Made by a program: the position numbers and the translations under genes. The notes under the pieces were generated by a model that worked only from the letters and a program-made list of their open reading frames with translations, was not told where the DNA came from and ran no database searches. A DNA stretch of 55,940 bases from a virus: positions 1 to 55,940 of IMG/VR virus record IMGVR_UViG_3300009184_005738; one strand, given 5' to 3'. Of the stretch, positions 40,922 to 48,182 are shown piece after piece. Each line of letters begins with the position of its first letter. Position 1 is the first letter of the stretch.

Positions 40922-41647
40922 CTAAACGGTAGCTGAGTTGGTAGAACCGTAGAACTTGAGTTCGTCAATTAAATTATCTTGAGCAATGCAGTGCAGTTTC
41001 CCAGAGGATGGATCTGACTCATAAAGTGCTTCTGTATGAAAAAGGGAATCAGCAACGAGTGCACTGTGAACCCATTCTCGCCTATGGTCTATCCACTCTA
41101 TGCTTTTAAACTTTGATTCTAAGGCCATATTTTCTATAACGTTCATGTAGCGATTGCCTTCATATGTTAACCAGACATAGTTTGCGTCACGAAACAAGTG
41201 ATAATGGAAAGATTTATTAGGATCAAACGTCAATGGGTCAGCTAAGCTACATATTAGGCTATATACAAGGCGACTATCTTTTTCTAATAGATCTAAGTAT
41301 TGTATAATTTCTAATGCGTCTTCTGCTGATTTTTCAAAACAAGAGTCATCAAACGGTTGATAGTGTAAAAAGCTAAAGAAACAACTAAAAATCAATACAT
41401 CTAGTACATCTATGCTTAGTTTTTTTGTTTCTTGATCTAGTTTGTCTACCGCTTTAATTGATCTTTCTACAAGCAACCAGTTAGAAAATGGTCTGGCATT
41501 ATTGGTATAGTATTCATCAAGTAGATTGAACCATTTATCTGTTAGGTTTTTATCCTTAATGAATTCATTTTTATAGATGCAATCATTCCAAGCAAAGTAA
41601 AGATAATCTATATCGTACGGAAGTCTAACGCTATTTGCATTTGACAT
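40922..41647 (-). CDS. Hypothetical protein
   Basis: ATG 41647 is chosen because AAAGGA lies five bases upstream. The 241-residue protein is mostly helical and acidic with several Trp and Cys. No known family. It is the first gene after tRNA-Leu on this strand. Confidence 0.65.
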   Translation of the reverse strand: MSNANSVRLPYDIDYLYFAWNDCIYKNEFIKDKNLTDKWFNLLDEYYTNNARPFSNWLLVERSIKAVDKLDQETKKLSIDVLDVLIFSCFFSFLHYQPFDDSCFEKSAEDALEIIQYLDLLEKDSRLVYSLICSLADPLTFDPNKSFHYHLFRDANYVWLTYEGNRYMNVIENMALESKFKSIEWIDHRREWVHSALVADSLFHTEALYESDPSSGKLHCIAQDNLIDELKFYGSTNSATV

Positions 41648-41648
41648 A

Positions 41649-41822
41649 TTAGTCCTTTTTGTAAATAACTCTGACAGGGCTAGATCCATGTTCCCAAGTA
41701 GGATCTATTTCAGCAAAAACAGAAGCGTCTAAGGAATAATGGAAAGGATCTTCGGTTTTTCCGACTAAAATTTCTTCAACTTCATTAATTTCATTTTTAC
41801 GTTGTAGAAAAACCTTAAACAT
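41649..41822 (-). CDS. 57-residue microprotein
   Basis: ATG 41822 with AGGTGG upstream opens 57 codons to TAA 41649, filling the gap between two longer genes and sharing bases with the next gene's binding site. It begins MFKVFLQRKNEINEVEEIL and is otherwise polar. Function unknown. Confidence 0.6.
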   Translation of the reverse strand: MFKVFLQRKNEINEVEEILVGKTEDPFHYSLDASVFAEIDPTWEHGSSPVRVIYKKD

Positions 41823-41831
41823 TTTCCACCT

Positions 41832-42416
41832 TTAAAACATTAGTAGTCTGTCTATTTTTTCTATTGTTAGACCCTGATAAAAGTCTAAATCAAAACCATC
41901 TTCTAGTAACCATTTCATCACATCGGATGGCTTACCTATACCGCTGCTTAGCTTCATACCAAAGGCAATAATATCGCTTACGCTTTTTGGGTAACACAGT
42001 GTATCTTTTGCCAGCTCAATGGTTTCATCGTATACTACTTCGCCGGAAACTATACTATAGGGAAAAGGCTCAGCAAGCGCGGAGACACTATTGGCCATAA
42101 TGGTTATTATGGAATCTTTTACGCTTCCATCTTCATAAGTTACCGTATTGCCAAAAGTTATTAAGCATTCAGATGAAGCAATAGAGCTTCCTAGCATCAT
42201 AATCTTAGCAATTTGTTCTATAAGATTTTGTTCGCTTTCGAAAAAAGTCCCGTTCACTCTACACAAGTTACCCAGATTATTGTAGAAAACTACGGAAGGG
42301 GTTATTTGTCTGCCATTAATGATAGATTCTCTGTAATCATCAAGTGCTTGTTTTTTTGCTGTGTTGCTTTCATCTTCATCAAACAACGAAACACTAAATC
42401 TAAGTGGTGAATCCAT
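41832..42416 (-). CDS. Hypothetical protein
   Basis: This 194-residue protein has strand-rich (PSVVFYNNLGNLCRV, DSIITIMANSVSALA) and helical parts. It shows no known motif. It is well placed by its operon spacing of 10 nt to the next gene. Confidence 0.65.
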   Translation of the reverse strand: MDSPLRFSVSLFDEDESNTAKKQALDDYRESIINGRQITPSVVFYNNLGNLCRVNGTFFESEQNLIEQIAKIMMLGSSIASSECLITFGNTVTYEDGSVKDSIITIMANSVSALAEPFPYSIVSGEVVYDETIELAKDTLCYPKSVSDIIAFGMKLSSGIGKPSDVMKWLLEDGFDLDFYQGLTIEKIDRLLMF

Positions 42417-42463
42417 TTATGGCTCCTTTATTTTACACCGACATGTTTTCTTTCTCCCCTTTT

Positions 42464-42667
42464 TCACTGAGAGATAGACACAACGTGAATTTTATCAGAA
42501 GCGTCTATGATTACTTCTACTTCTTTTATCATTGATAAATCTATTCTTTTCCCATTACCGATACAACCTGAACAATCATACATTCCAGCGCGAACTTTGT
42601 TTATACATGAGGCTTCAAGAATGCAATCGGCTAATGGTGCTAGTATCCAATTGTTGCTAGTTTCCAT
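42464..42667 (-). CDS. Small Cys-containing protein
   Basis: ATG 42667 has AGGTGG five bases upstream. The 67-residue product has CSGCIGNGKR and two further Cys, suggesting a metal site. No family recognised. It lies just after the Rpf-like gene in transcription order. Confidence 0.55.
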   Translation of the reverse strand: METSNNWILAPLADCILEASCINKVRAGMYDCSGCIGNGKRIDLSMIKEVEVIIDASDKIHVVSISQ

Positions 42668-42764
42668 TATTACCACCTACTTAAGAATAAAAGCCCACCT
42701 TTTTCAAGGTGAGCTTCTATTACCGATAAATTTAGCTTTAAAGAATGCTCCTATAGGCCATATA

Positions 42765-43355
42765 TTACGACCAGTTAAATTTGCTACTACACCCTGGCCA
42801 AGCTTTCCAACCAGAACTAGCTAATATCCGTTCAGCAACTACGATTTGCTGTTCACGGGATGCTTCCCAAGGGTGTGGCGCAAATTCGCCGCCTCCATAA
42901 GAAAGCCATGTAGAATAAGAAGATTGATGCATGAATTGCAGACCTCCACCGAAACCATTTCCGGTATTGCAACCCCAGTTTCCACCACACTCGCACTTTG
43001 CAAGCTGATCCCAACGAGAACCGTCTCCTGGATCATAATTAGACTTATCTACTAGTCTTGCGGGTGGATTAGCTGCAGCATCAGCAGCAGCCTGTTCTTG
43101 GCGCTTAACTTCTTCAACGTACGCAACAACTTTATTTACTTCAGCTGCCACTATAGCGTTGACATCATAACTAACATAAGAATCTTCAATTTTTTTAGCT
43201 TCTACCGTAGTCTCATTTTCGACTACTTTTAATGTTTCACTGTTTGAAGAAATTGTTTCACTACCAGTTACTTCTACTGCAAATACTATACTAACTATAA
43301 AGAATACTGCTACAAACAATACTATTAATTTAATATGCTTTCTGAAAATAGACAC
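42765..43355 (-). CDS. Rpf-type lytic transglycosylase (membrane-anchored or secreted)
   Basis: The 196-residue protein has an N-terminal signal or anchor (about 9-28), an Ala/Glu-rich spacer (40-100) and a C-terminal Rpf domain (114-190): WDQLAKCECGGNWGCNTGNGFGGGLQF and ERILASSGWKAWPGC. E122 is the catalytic Glu (CESGG in most members, CECGG here). It should cut peptidoglycan from the outer side or act at DNA entry. Host actinobacteria use Rpf for resuscitation, so it might also change host dormancy. Confidence 0.88.
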   Translation of the reverse strand: MSIFRKHIKLIVLFVAVFFIVSIVFAVEVTGSETISSNSETLKVVENETTVEAKKIEDSYVSYDVNAIVAAEVNKVVAYVEEVKRQEQAAADAAANPPARLVDKSNYDPGDGSRWDQLAKCECGGNWGCNTGNGFGGGLQFMHQSSYSTWLSYGGGEFAPHPWEASREQQIVVAERILASSGWKAWPGCSSKFNWS

Positions 43356-43387
43356 AATAGTTTCTCCTTATTGGATGAATATAACTA

Positions 43388-43774
43388 TTAGCCTCCTTCC
43401 GGGTTGTTTATCGATGAAAGCGGTCGCTTGAAGAAATCGAGCATATTGCCCTTAATAATTTTTTCAAGTAAAAGAGCTTCTTCTCTTTTTAGAAAACCGC
43501 TAGACTTATCTACGGCAACGCTATGCTGAGCATCTTCACCTTTGTGAAGCTCAAGATATACTTTACTTAAAACACCTTCCATAGCAATTGCCGTCTCAAT
43601 CAATCCTTTACAAGCATTGACTAGATCTATGGTTGTTAGATGGATCTCTTCTGGAACGATTTGAGCGATTTGTACAAGCCAAATTTTCTCTAAGGCTTCA
43701 ATCCAGGTCATACTTTCGAAGACAGACTTCAAATCGTTTTCAGTTAGATCGTTGTTAAATGAATTTTCACTCAT
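43388..43774 (-). CDS. Helical hypothetical protein
   Basis: This 128-residue protein is mostly amphipathic helix (SMTWIEALEKIWLVQIAQIV, LVNACKGLIETAIAMEGVLSK). It shows no known motif. The stop is 33 nt from the Rpf start. Function unknown. Confidence 0.6.
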   Translation of the reverse strand: MSENSFNNDLTENDLKSVFESMTWIEALEKIWLVQIAQIVPEEIHLTTIDLVNACKGLIETAIAMEGVLSKVYLELHKGEDAQHSVAVDKSSGFLKREEALLLEKIIKGNMLDFFKRPLSSINNPEGG

Positions 43775-43795
43775 TAGACAATTATATCAGATGAT

Positions 43796-44161
43796 TCAAG
43801 CAGTTTCATCTTCTGGGTCATCATCTGGACCCATCATTTGTTTAGTGGCATTTACTACGCCATCTGGTATTGCAGCTAGACGGCAGTAACCATTGGGCTC
43901 TATACTTCTGGCTACAATATGGCACATATTTTCACTTTCATAGTGCGCACAATTGCTGCACTTAACGCCTATTTCGACATTATCATTATCTTCAGCAGAT
44001 ACATAGCCGACCCATATACCTTTACCGTCATTATCTGCAAGTTTTCCATGACGCTCAACAATGCCCTCCATAGCCTGAACAAATTCTTTTTCAGGTTGAG
44101 GCATTGTTGTCTCTATTAGTTTTACGAATTCTGCAAGCCATATGCTATGATTGGGGTTCAT
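43796..44161 (-). CDS. Protein with four-Cys site
   Basis: The 121-residue protein has CSNCAHYESENMC and a fourth Cys eleven residues on (GYCRLAAIPDGV). The C-x2-C-x8-C-x11-C spacing could hold zinc or an Fe-S cluster, as in small phage proteins with such a HiPIP-like motif. The N-terminal half is helical. Function unknown. Confidence 0.65.
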   Translation of the reverse strand: MNPNHSIWLAEFVKLIETTMPQPEKEFVQAMEGIVERHGKLADNDGKGIWVGYVSAEDNDNVEIGVKCSNCAHYESENMCHIVARSIEPNGYCRLAAIPDGVVNATKQMMGPDDDPEDETA

Positions 44162-44179
44162 TTTATTCCTTACTTAGAT

Positions 44180-44353
44180 CTACGGATAGTTATTATCCAT
44201 GTCGATACACTGATAGTAACCTACATAACTGGAATTATTCTGATTTGAGATAGAAAACTCATCAAATATATATAGCTTTTTAATACCTTGTTCAGTAAGT
44301 TGTGGATATCTTTCGCAAAAACTGCAATGATATTTCCTGTTTTTATCGGCCAC
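44180..44353 (-). CDS. Small CxxC protein, GTG start
   Basis: GTG 44353, with AAAGG about eight bases upstream, avoids overlap with tRNA-Arg, which the longer frame would enter. The 57-residue product begins VADKNRKYHCSFC and has one further Cys. It could bind a metal as a dimer. No family recognised. Confidence 0.5.
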   Translation of the reverse strand: MADKNRKYHCSFCERYPQLTEQGIKKLYIFDEFSISNQNNSSYVGYYQCIDMDNNYP

Positions 44354-44386
44354 ACCAACACCTTTCTTATAACTGTATTTTCTTTG

Positions 44387-44458
44387 TACCCCCGAGTGGA
44401 CTCGAACCACCGCACATGGTTTAGGAAACCAATGCTCTATCCCCTGAGCTACGAGGGC
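44387..44458 (-). tRNA. tRNA-Arg (anticodon CCT)
   Basis: Acceptor GCCCTCG/CGGGGGT (two G-U pairs), D-arm GCTC...GAGC, anticodon arm TTGGT-TTCCTAA-ACCAT, T-arm GGTGG-TTCGAGT-CCACT. It reads AGG, a common codon here. CCA is not encoded. Confidence 0.93.
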
Positions 44459-44463
44459 GAGAT

Positions 44464-44802
44464 TTATAGTGAGCTTTTAACGCCAGAACCCGTAACAAGC
44501 CATTTATCGCCTAGGTCATCTTCTTCTATTCCCCACCAGTAATTGCAGCACTTTACGTTTCCGATAGTTGAATGTGATGCTTTTCCACTATTTTTTAGCT
44601 TTGGAATTGAATCCCATATCTCTTTACTGCAATCGTGGCAAAGTTTAATGAGTATAGAATTGTCATTCATATCATCAAAAAATCCGCTGTAGTATCCAAA
44701 AACCTCAAATTCAAGACCATTTTCAATCATATGGTCTTTTTCGTCAAGATGAAGATTCATGCTGGATCCTTCAGCTTCTTTTTCGCATTTATCGCAAATC
44801 AT
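44464..44802 (-). CDS. Zinc-site hypothetical protein
   Basis: The 112-residue protein begins MICDKC and has CHDC near residue 55 and KCC at about 84, which could form one or two zinc sites. It lies between tRNA-Asn and tRNA-Arg(CCT). No recognised family. Confidence 0.6.
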   Translation of the reverse strand: MICDKCEKEAEGSSMNLHLDEKDHMIENGLEFEVFGYYSGFFDDMNDNSILIKLCHDCSKEIWDSIPKLKNSGKASHSTIGNVKCCNYWWGIEEDDLGDKWLVTGSGVKSSL

Positions 44803-44817
44803 TTTTCTCCTTTTAAG

Positions 44818-44890
<73 letters not shown>

Positions 44891-44891
44891 A

Positions 44892-44976
44892 TGGTGGACG
44901 CGGTAGGATTCGAACCTACGAACTCTGAGAGGTCGGGTTTACAGCCCGAAGCATTTGGCCGCTTTGCTACACGTCC
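44892..44976 (-). tRNA. tRNA-Tyr (anticodon GTA)
   Basis: Acceptor GGACGTG/CGCGTCC with discriminator A and CCA encoded, anticodon arm TCGGG-CTGTAAA-CCCGA, a long variable arm, T-arm GTAGG-TTCGAAT-CCTAC. Encoded CCA is shared only with tRNA-Ser in this set. Confidence 0.96.
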
Positions 44977-44983
44977 GAGTTTG

Positions 44984-45208
44984 TTAAGGTATGAGGTTTT
45001 CTGTTAAATCTAGAAATTCAAGGGCGCTAATAAAAGTTTCTTTATCAACAGCTATTTCTGCAACTGTACTATATGACTTGTTGTCGCCTGTCTCAGTGTA
45101 GTGAGATACAGTTATGCACAAAATATCATTTACTCTGTCAAGACCAATACATTTTGTATCATGCTTGTCTACGTCTTCTATCCACACGGTTGTATGGTTG
45201 TTGTTCAT
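44984..45208 (-). CDS. Small hypothetical protein
   Basis: ATG 45208 has GGAG upstream. The 74-residue product is beta-rich (TVWIEDVD, NDILCITVSHYTE) with a C-terminal helix. It lies directly before tRNA-Tyr. No family recognised. Confidence 0.55.
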   Translation of the reverse strand: MNNNHTTVWIEDVDKHDTKCIGLDRVNDILCITVSHYTETGDNKSYSTVAEIAVDKETFISALEFLDLTENLIP

Positions 45209-45224
45209 TGACTTAACACTCCTT

Positions 45225-45419
45225 TTAAAGATGTTTGATTTGGTTAATTTCTTTTTGAAGTTCATTCATCTTGTTCACTAGTGCGACTATAACTTCCATC
45301 GAACAAGGAAAAATTGAAGACTCCTTAGCTTTATCTGGAAGAGTTACATTAAAAGTTCCATCTGGTAGTTGATTAACTACTGGGCTGGCAAATTTATGAG
45401 TACATATGCATCCGTACAT
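45225..45419 (-). CDS. Small hypothetical protein
   Basis: This 64-residue protein has an N-terminal strand-rich part and a C-terminal coiled coil (VIVALVNKMNELQKEINQIK). The domain order recalls small phage proteins with a helical tail. Function unknown. Confidence 0.55.
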   Translation of the reverse strand: MYGCICTHKFASPVVNQLPDGTFNVTLPDKAKESSIFPCSMEVIVALVNKMNELQKEINQIKHL

Positions 45420-45428
45420 TAGTTGCTA

Positions 45429-45599
45429 TCACGCATTTAAGTGCTCTTTCCATAATAGATCATTATTTATGGACAGTAATTGATATGAATCAGCCCCATA
45501 AATCAAGAATCCTTCGCCAATCTTTTCTGCATGTTCTATCGCTGCAGACTCGTCGCCATCTACGCACATGGATATAACAAGGGTGTATTGAGTTTTCAT
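45429..45599 (-). CDS. 56-residue microprotein
   Basis: ATG 45599 with AGGA six bases upstream opens 56 codons to TGA 45429. The product (MKTQYTLVISMCVDGDE... ) looks like a small alpha/beta protein. It fills the gap 45420-45614 between a gene and tRNA-Ser. Confidence 0.6.
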   Translation of the reverse strand: MKTQYTLVISMCVDGDESAAIEHAEKIGEGFLIYGADSYQLLSINNDLLWKEHLNA

Positions 45600-45614
45600 T
45601 AATTGTCCTTTTTG

Positions 45615-45706
45615 TGGCGGAGAGAGTGGGATTTGAACCCACGGATGGTTTAACCCATCACCTCCTTAGCAGGGAGGCACATTCAACCGGACTCTGCCAT
45701 CTCTCC
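45615..45706 (-). tRNA. tRNA-Ser (anticodon GCT)
   Basis: A class II tRNA with encoded CCA: acceptor GGAGAGA/TCTCTCC, anticodon arm CCTCC-CTGCTAA-GGAGG, a long variable arm, T-arm GTGGG-TTCAAAT-CCCAC. It reads AGC and AGU. The 5' end touches the stop of the gene at 45706. Confidence 0.95.
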
Positions 45707-46101
45707 TAAACCTTTATTTTTAATTTTATATTAGAATCAGATTTTTTACGGTCTTGCCAAGATTCGATCAGGCCAAACATCTTCGTGACCGCCCATTGCG
45801 AGACTGTGTGGAGATCGACATTCCTGTCGAAGAAGGTGCCAGCATTCTCGGGCCACCACTCCGCATCGTGCTCTACGTTCCCATTATCGTCAGGCCCGTA
45901 AAAAGTCACGACTACGAGGTAAGAGACAACAGATGTTGACCCTTCTACGATTTCGAGCAGGTACCCCATCAAGTAGTCTTGATCAAGAGTAAGGATAACC
46001 GCATTTATATAGGTATCCCCATCGACATCCCAGTAGTCCGGGGCTGGATGCTTGGGCGTCGTTAAGAACGTATCAATAACTTCTGCTCTTGTTGCGGTCA
46101 T
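45706..46101 (-). CDS. Hypothetical protein
   Basis: The 131-residue protein has VLTLDQDYLMGYLLEIVEG and an acidic, Trp-rich middle (HDAEWWPENAGTF). No family recognised. It overlaps the upstream gene by 4 nt (ATGA type). Confidence 0.65.
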   Translation of the reverse strand: MTATRAEVIDTFLTTPKHPAPDYWDVDGDTYINAVILTLDQDYLMGYLLEIVEGSTSVVSYLVVVTFYGPDDNGNVEHDAEWWPENAGTFFDRNVDLHTVSQWAVTKMFGLIESWQDRKKSDSNIKLKIKV

Positions 46102-46439
46102 AGTTGCGCCTTTGCTAGTTCACACGAAGAAACTACTGTAGACAAGATTTCATCTATTTTGCTTGCGCTCATCAAAGCGCCGGGATTAGTAAGAGTTGAT
46201 ACTACCCACCTTGGAAGAGCTACCTGAATGCTATCTTCGTTAGGTATGGGCGTAATTTTCTTTGCTAAATGTCCTAAACGATCTAATAAATACTTATTGT
46301 CTAAATCTTTAATTCTAATCCTACGATTAAGATCCTCTAGTTCATCAGCAGCTGCATACATCAATGCTCTGTAGCATTCATCTGGTTTACTATCAATTAC
46401 CCCATCTGCTTCGTCCCGAAGTTCCTTAATCAGATCCAT
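46098..46439 (-). CDS. AADE-type helical protein
   Basis: The 113-residue protein begins MDLIKELRDEADGVIDSKP and has AAADELEDLNRRI, a pattern shared with the genes at 46674, 47024 and 47166. The second half is a different, beta-like sequence. The repeated LRxEA...AADExExL pattern suggests paralogs. Function unknown. Confidence 0.65.
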   Translation of the reverse strand: MDLIKELRDEADGVIDSKPDECYRALMYAAADELEDLNRRIRIKDLDNKYLLDRLGHLAKKITPIPNEDSIQVALPRWVVSTLTNPGALMSASKIDEILSTVVSSCELAKAQL

Positions 46440-46668
46440 TGATAAGACTCCAAGTTTTTATACATGCTTGATGAATAGTCCTTAAATCTTCTTCAACCAA
46501 TTCAAAAGACTGATTGACTTCACGCTCTATAAGATCTTTAGGAAGATAAACAGCTATTAAATACTCTTCGTTTTCGGTATCCTCATTTGATTTAGCTGCT
46601 TTTAATTCCGCTTCACGGGCCATTAGCGCACCGATACTAGCAACCGACTGTGAACCATAACTACCCAT
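46426..46668 (-). CDS. Small hypothetical protein
   Basis: This 80-residue protein has an Ala/Glu-rich helix near the N-terminus and a beta-helix tail. It overlaps the next gene by 14 nt. No known family. Confidence 0.55.
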   Translation of the reverse strand: MGSYGSQSVASIGALMAREAELKAAKSNEDTENEEYLIAVYLPKDLIEREVNQSFELVEEDLRTIHQACIKTWSLINGSD

Positions 46669-46673
46669 TTATA

Positions 46674-47027
46674 TCAATCGCCTTCTTTAATCATTTTTTG
46701 ATATTCTACAATTTTCAATTGAAGCTGTTCAATTTCATCTGCAGCTTGATGATGGAGCCAGCAATCTGTATGGCCATGATCCTCTTTAGGATTATCTCCG
46801 GTATGAGGAAGCCCCGATGGACAGGCTCGTTCCCTCAACATTTCAACAAGGGTGAACGGAGAATTATACCGATCAACTTTAGTCGAAGATTGCTTTAACT
46901 GCCTTACTTCCGACTCTAGTGCCTCAATGCGGTCGGCACCGGTCAGCAATAACAATTGATAACGATATTCGGGTTCTCGACCATAAACGCCGGTTGCTTC
47001 ATTGCGAAGTTCTAATGCTACGTTCAT
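46674..47027 (-). CDS. AADE-type helical protein with Cys pair
   Basis: The 117-residue protein has two blocks: LRNEATGVYGREP...GADRIEALESEVRQL and, later, HTDCWLHHQAADEIEQLQLKIVEYQ, each ending in a coiled coil. A CPSGLPHTGDNPKEDHGHTDC segment with two Cys and several His between them may bind metal. It starts by ATGA overlap with the gene at 47024. Confidence 0.6.
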   Translation of the reverse strand: MNVALELRNEATGVYGREPEYRYQLLLLTGADRIEALESEVRQLKQSSTKVDRYNSPFTLVEMLRERACPSGLPHTGDNPKEDHGHTDCWLHHQAADEIEQLQLKIVEYQKMIKEGD

Positions 47028-47173
47028 CGCCCGACCGCCCTACGAAGTGCGAGCCATGCTGCGTGGTACGGCCCGTCAATATTTTCAGGGTCATCATCTG
47101 CATCGACCCATGAGGTGATTAGCGCGCGCAAGCTATGCAGCTCAGCTTTTAAGAATTCTATTTCATCAGCCAT
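47024..47173 (-). CDS. 49-residue AADE-type microprotein
   Basis: ATG 47173 opens 49 codons ending at TGA 47024, which overlaps the next ATG. The product begins MADEIEFLKAELHSLR, matching the coiled-coil block of its neighbours, so it is a short family member. AGG upstream is weak. Confidence 0.55.
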   Translation of the reverse strand: MADEIEFLKAELHSLRALITSWVDADDDPENIDGPYHAAWLALRRAVGR

Positions 47174-47639
47174 TGAGCCTATCACTGTTTTCCTTTTTAT
47201 CTATGGAATTTTTAAGTGCTTTCCAAGCATTTTTCATGCGAAAACTTAATTCATTCTTGGCATCAAGGTTATGCCAGCTTGCAGCTCGATCCCGCGCTTC
47301 CCTACTTTCAACTGCTTCTTGAATGATTAGACGAAGATGTTCTATTTCTTTTGCCGCTTCTAGAAACAGGCCACCAGATAACATTGTTACAACAATGGCA
47401 TCAGAATCAGCTGCTTCAGCAAAGAAAAGTAGCTCTTCAACTATATCTAATTCTCTTGATGAATCAGTTGAATTTTGATTTAATTCTTTATTCAAGTTTT
47501 CTGAGTTTTTAAAAACCGCAGAATATGAATTAGATAATTGTTTTTTAAGGTTCTCAATTTCTTCAGCCGCTTCAGAAAAAAGAGTGTCTCCGGTGTGCAT
47601 GGACCAAGACCACAAACGACTTGCTAAATCTTTTTTCAT
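47166..47639 (-). CDS. AADE-type helical protein with internal repeat
   Basis: This 157-residue protein has SEAAEEIENLKKQL and later LEAAKEIEHLRLII, so the AADE block is duplicated inside one chain. A Ser/Asn-rich linker joins them. It is all helix and probably coiled coil. Its stop overlaps the start of the gene at 47024. Confidence 0.6.
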   Translation of the reverse strand: MKKDLASRLWSWSMHTGDTLFSEAAEEIENLKKQLSNSYSAVFKNSENLNKELNQNSTDSSRELDIVEELLFFAEAADSDAIVVTMLSGGLFLEAAKEIEHLRLIIQEAVESREARDRAASWHNLDAKNELSFRMKNAWKALKNSIDKKENSDRLNG

Positions 47640-47878
47640 TATAAAACTTCATACCATTGAACTTGATTAGGGTTTGCTTGTTGTATATGAAGATCCTTGG
47701 GAGGATGCAATTTACTTACTTCCAAGGTCTCATTAGGGCAGTTCCATCCATTGAATCTTGTATAAGATCCATGTTTAGCCACATTGAATTCTTCTTCGCA
47801 ACAAACTAGCCAAGGCAGATTGTTGTCAGACCAACCATCTTGATGGTGGACTACATCTACTTCGATTTCTGTTTCCAT
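47639..47878 (-). CDS. Small hypothetical protein
   Basis: The 79-residue protein is acidic with several Trp and three Cys (LVCCEEEF). Its stop overlaps the start of the next gene. No known family. Confidence 0.55.
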   Translation of the reverse strand: METEIEVDVVHHQDGWSDNNLPWLVCCEEEFNVAKHGSYTRFNGWNCPNETLEVSKLHPPKDLHIQQANPNQVQWYEVL

Positions 47879-47880
47879 TG

Positions 47881-48033
47881 TTAACCTTCCAAAGCGTTAT
47901 TCATAGCTTCATCAAAAATTTCACCACTGTACCATTCGCCTTCGGGGTTACTCATAGCCTGAGCTACAACCCGTGGCAACACTATTGTTACTAAATCGTT
48001 TAATTCTTCTTCTGTAGGATTCTCTGCTGACAT
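47881..48033 (-). CDS. Small acidic protein
   Basis: ATG 48033 has GGAG six bases upstream; the longer frame would run through tRNA-Ile. The 50-residue product is a helical acidic protein (EEELNDLVTIVLPRVVAQAM). Function unknown. Confidence 0.6.
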   Translation of the reverse strand: MSAENPTEEELNDLVTIVLPRVVAQAMSNPEGEWYSGEIFDEAMNNALEG

Positions 48034-48047
48034 ATTATTCTCCTTAG

Positions 48048-48121
48048 TCCGCCAGGGTGGAATTGAACCACCGACCGCATGTATATAAGACATGTGCTCG
48101 AACCGACTGAGCTACTGGCGG
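48048..48121 (-). tRNA. tRNA-Ile (anticodon TAT)
   Basis: Acceptor CCGCCAG/CTGGCGG, D-arm GCTC...GAGC, anticodon arm CATGT-CTTATAT-ACATG, T-arm GGTGG-TTCAATT-CCACC. It reads AUA, common in this genome and rare in GC-rich actinobacteria. CCA is not encoded. Confidence 0.94.
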
Positions 48122-48182
48122 TAATTGTGGGATCAATAAAGTTGTAAATGGGGCAGTTTGATGACATACCCCAGGTCGTAGT

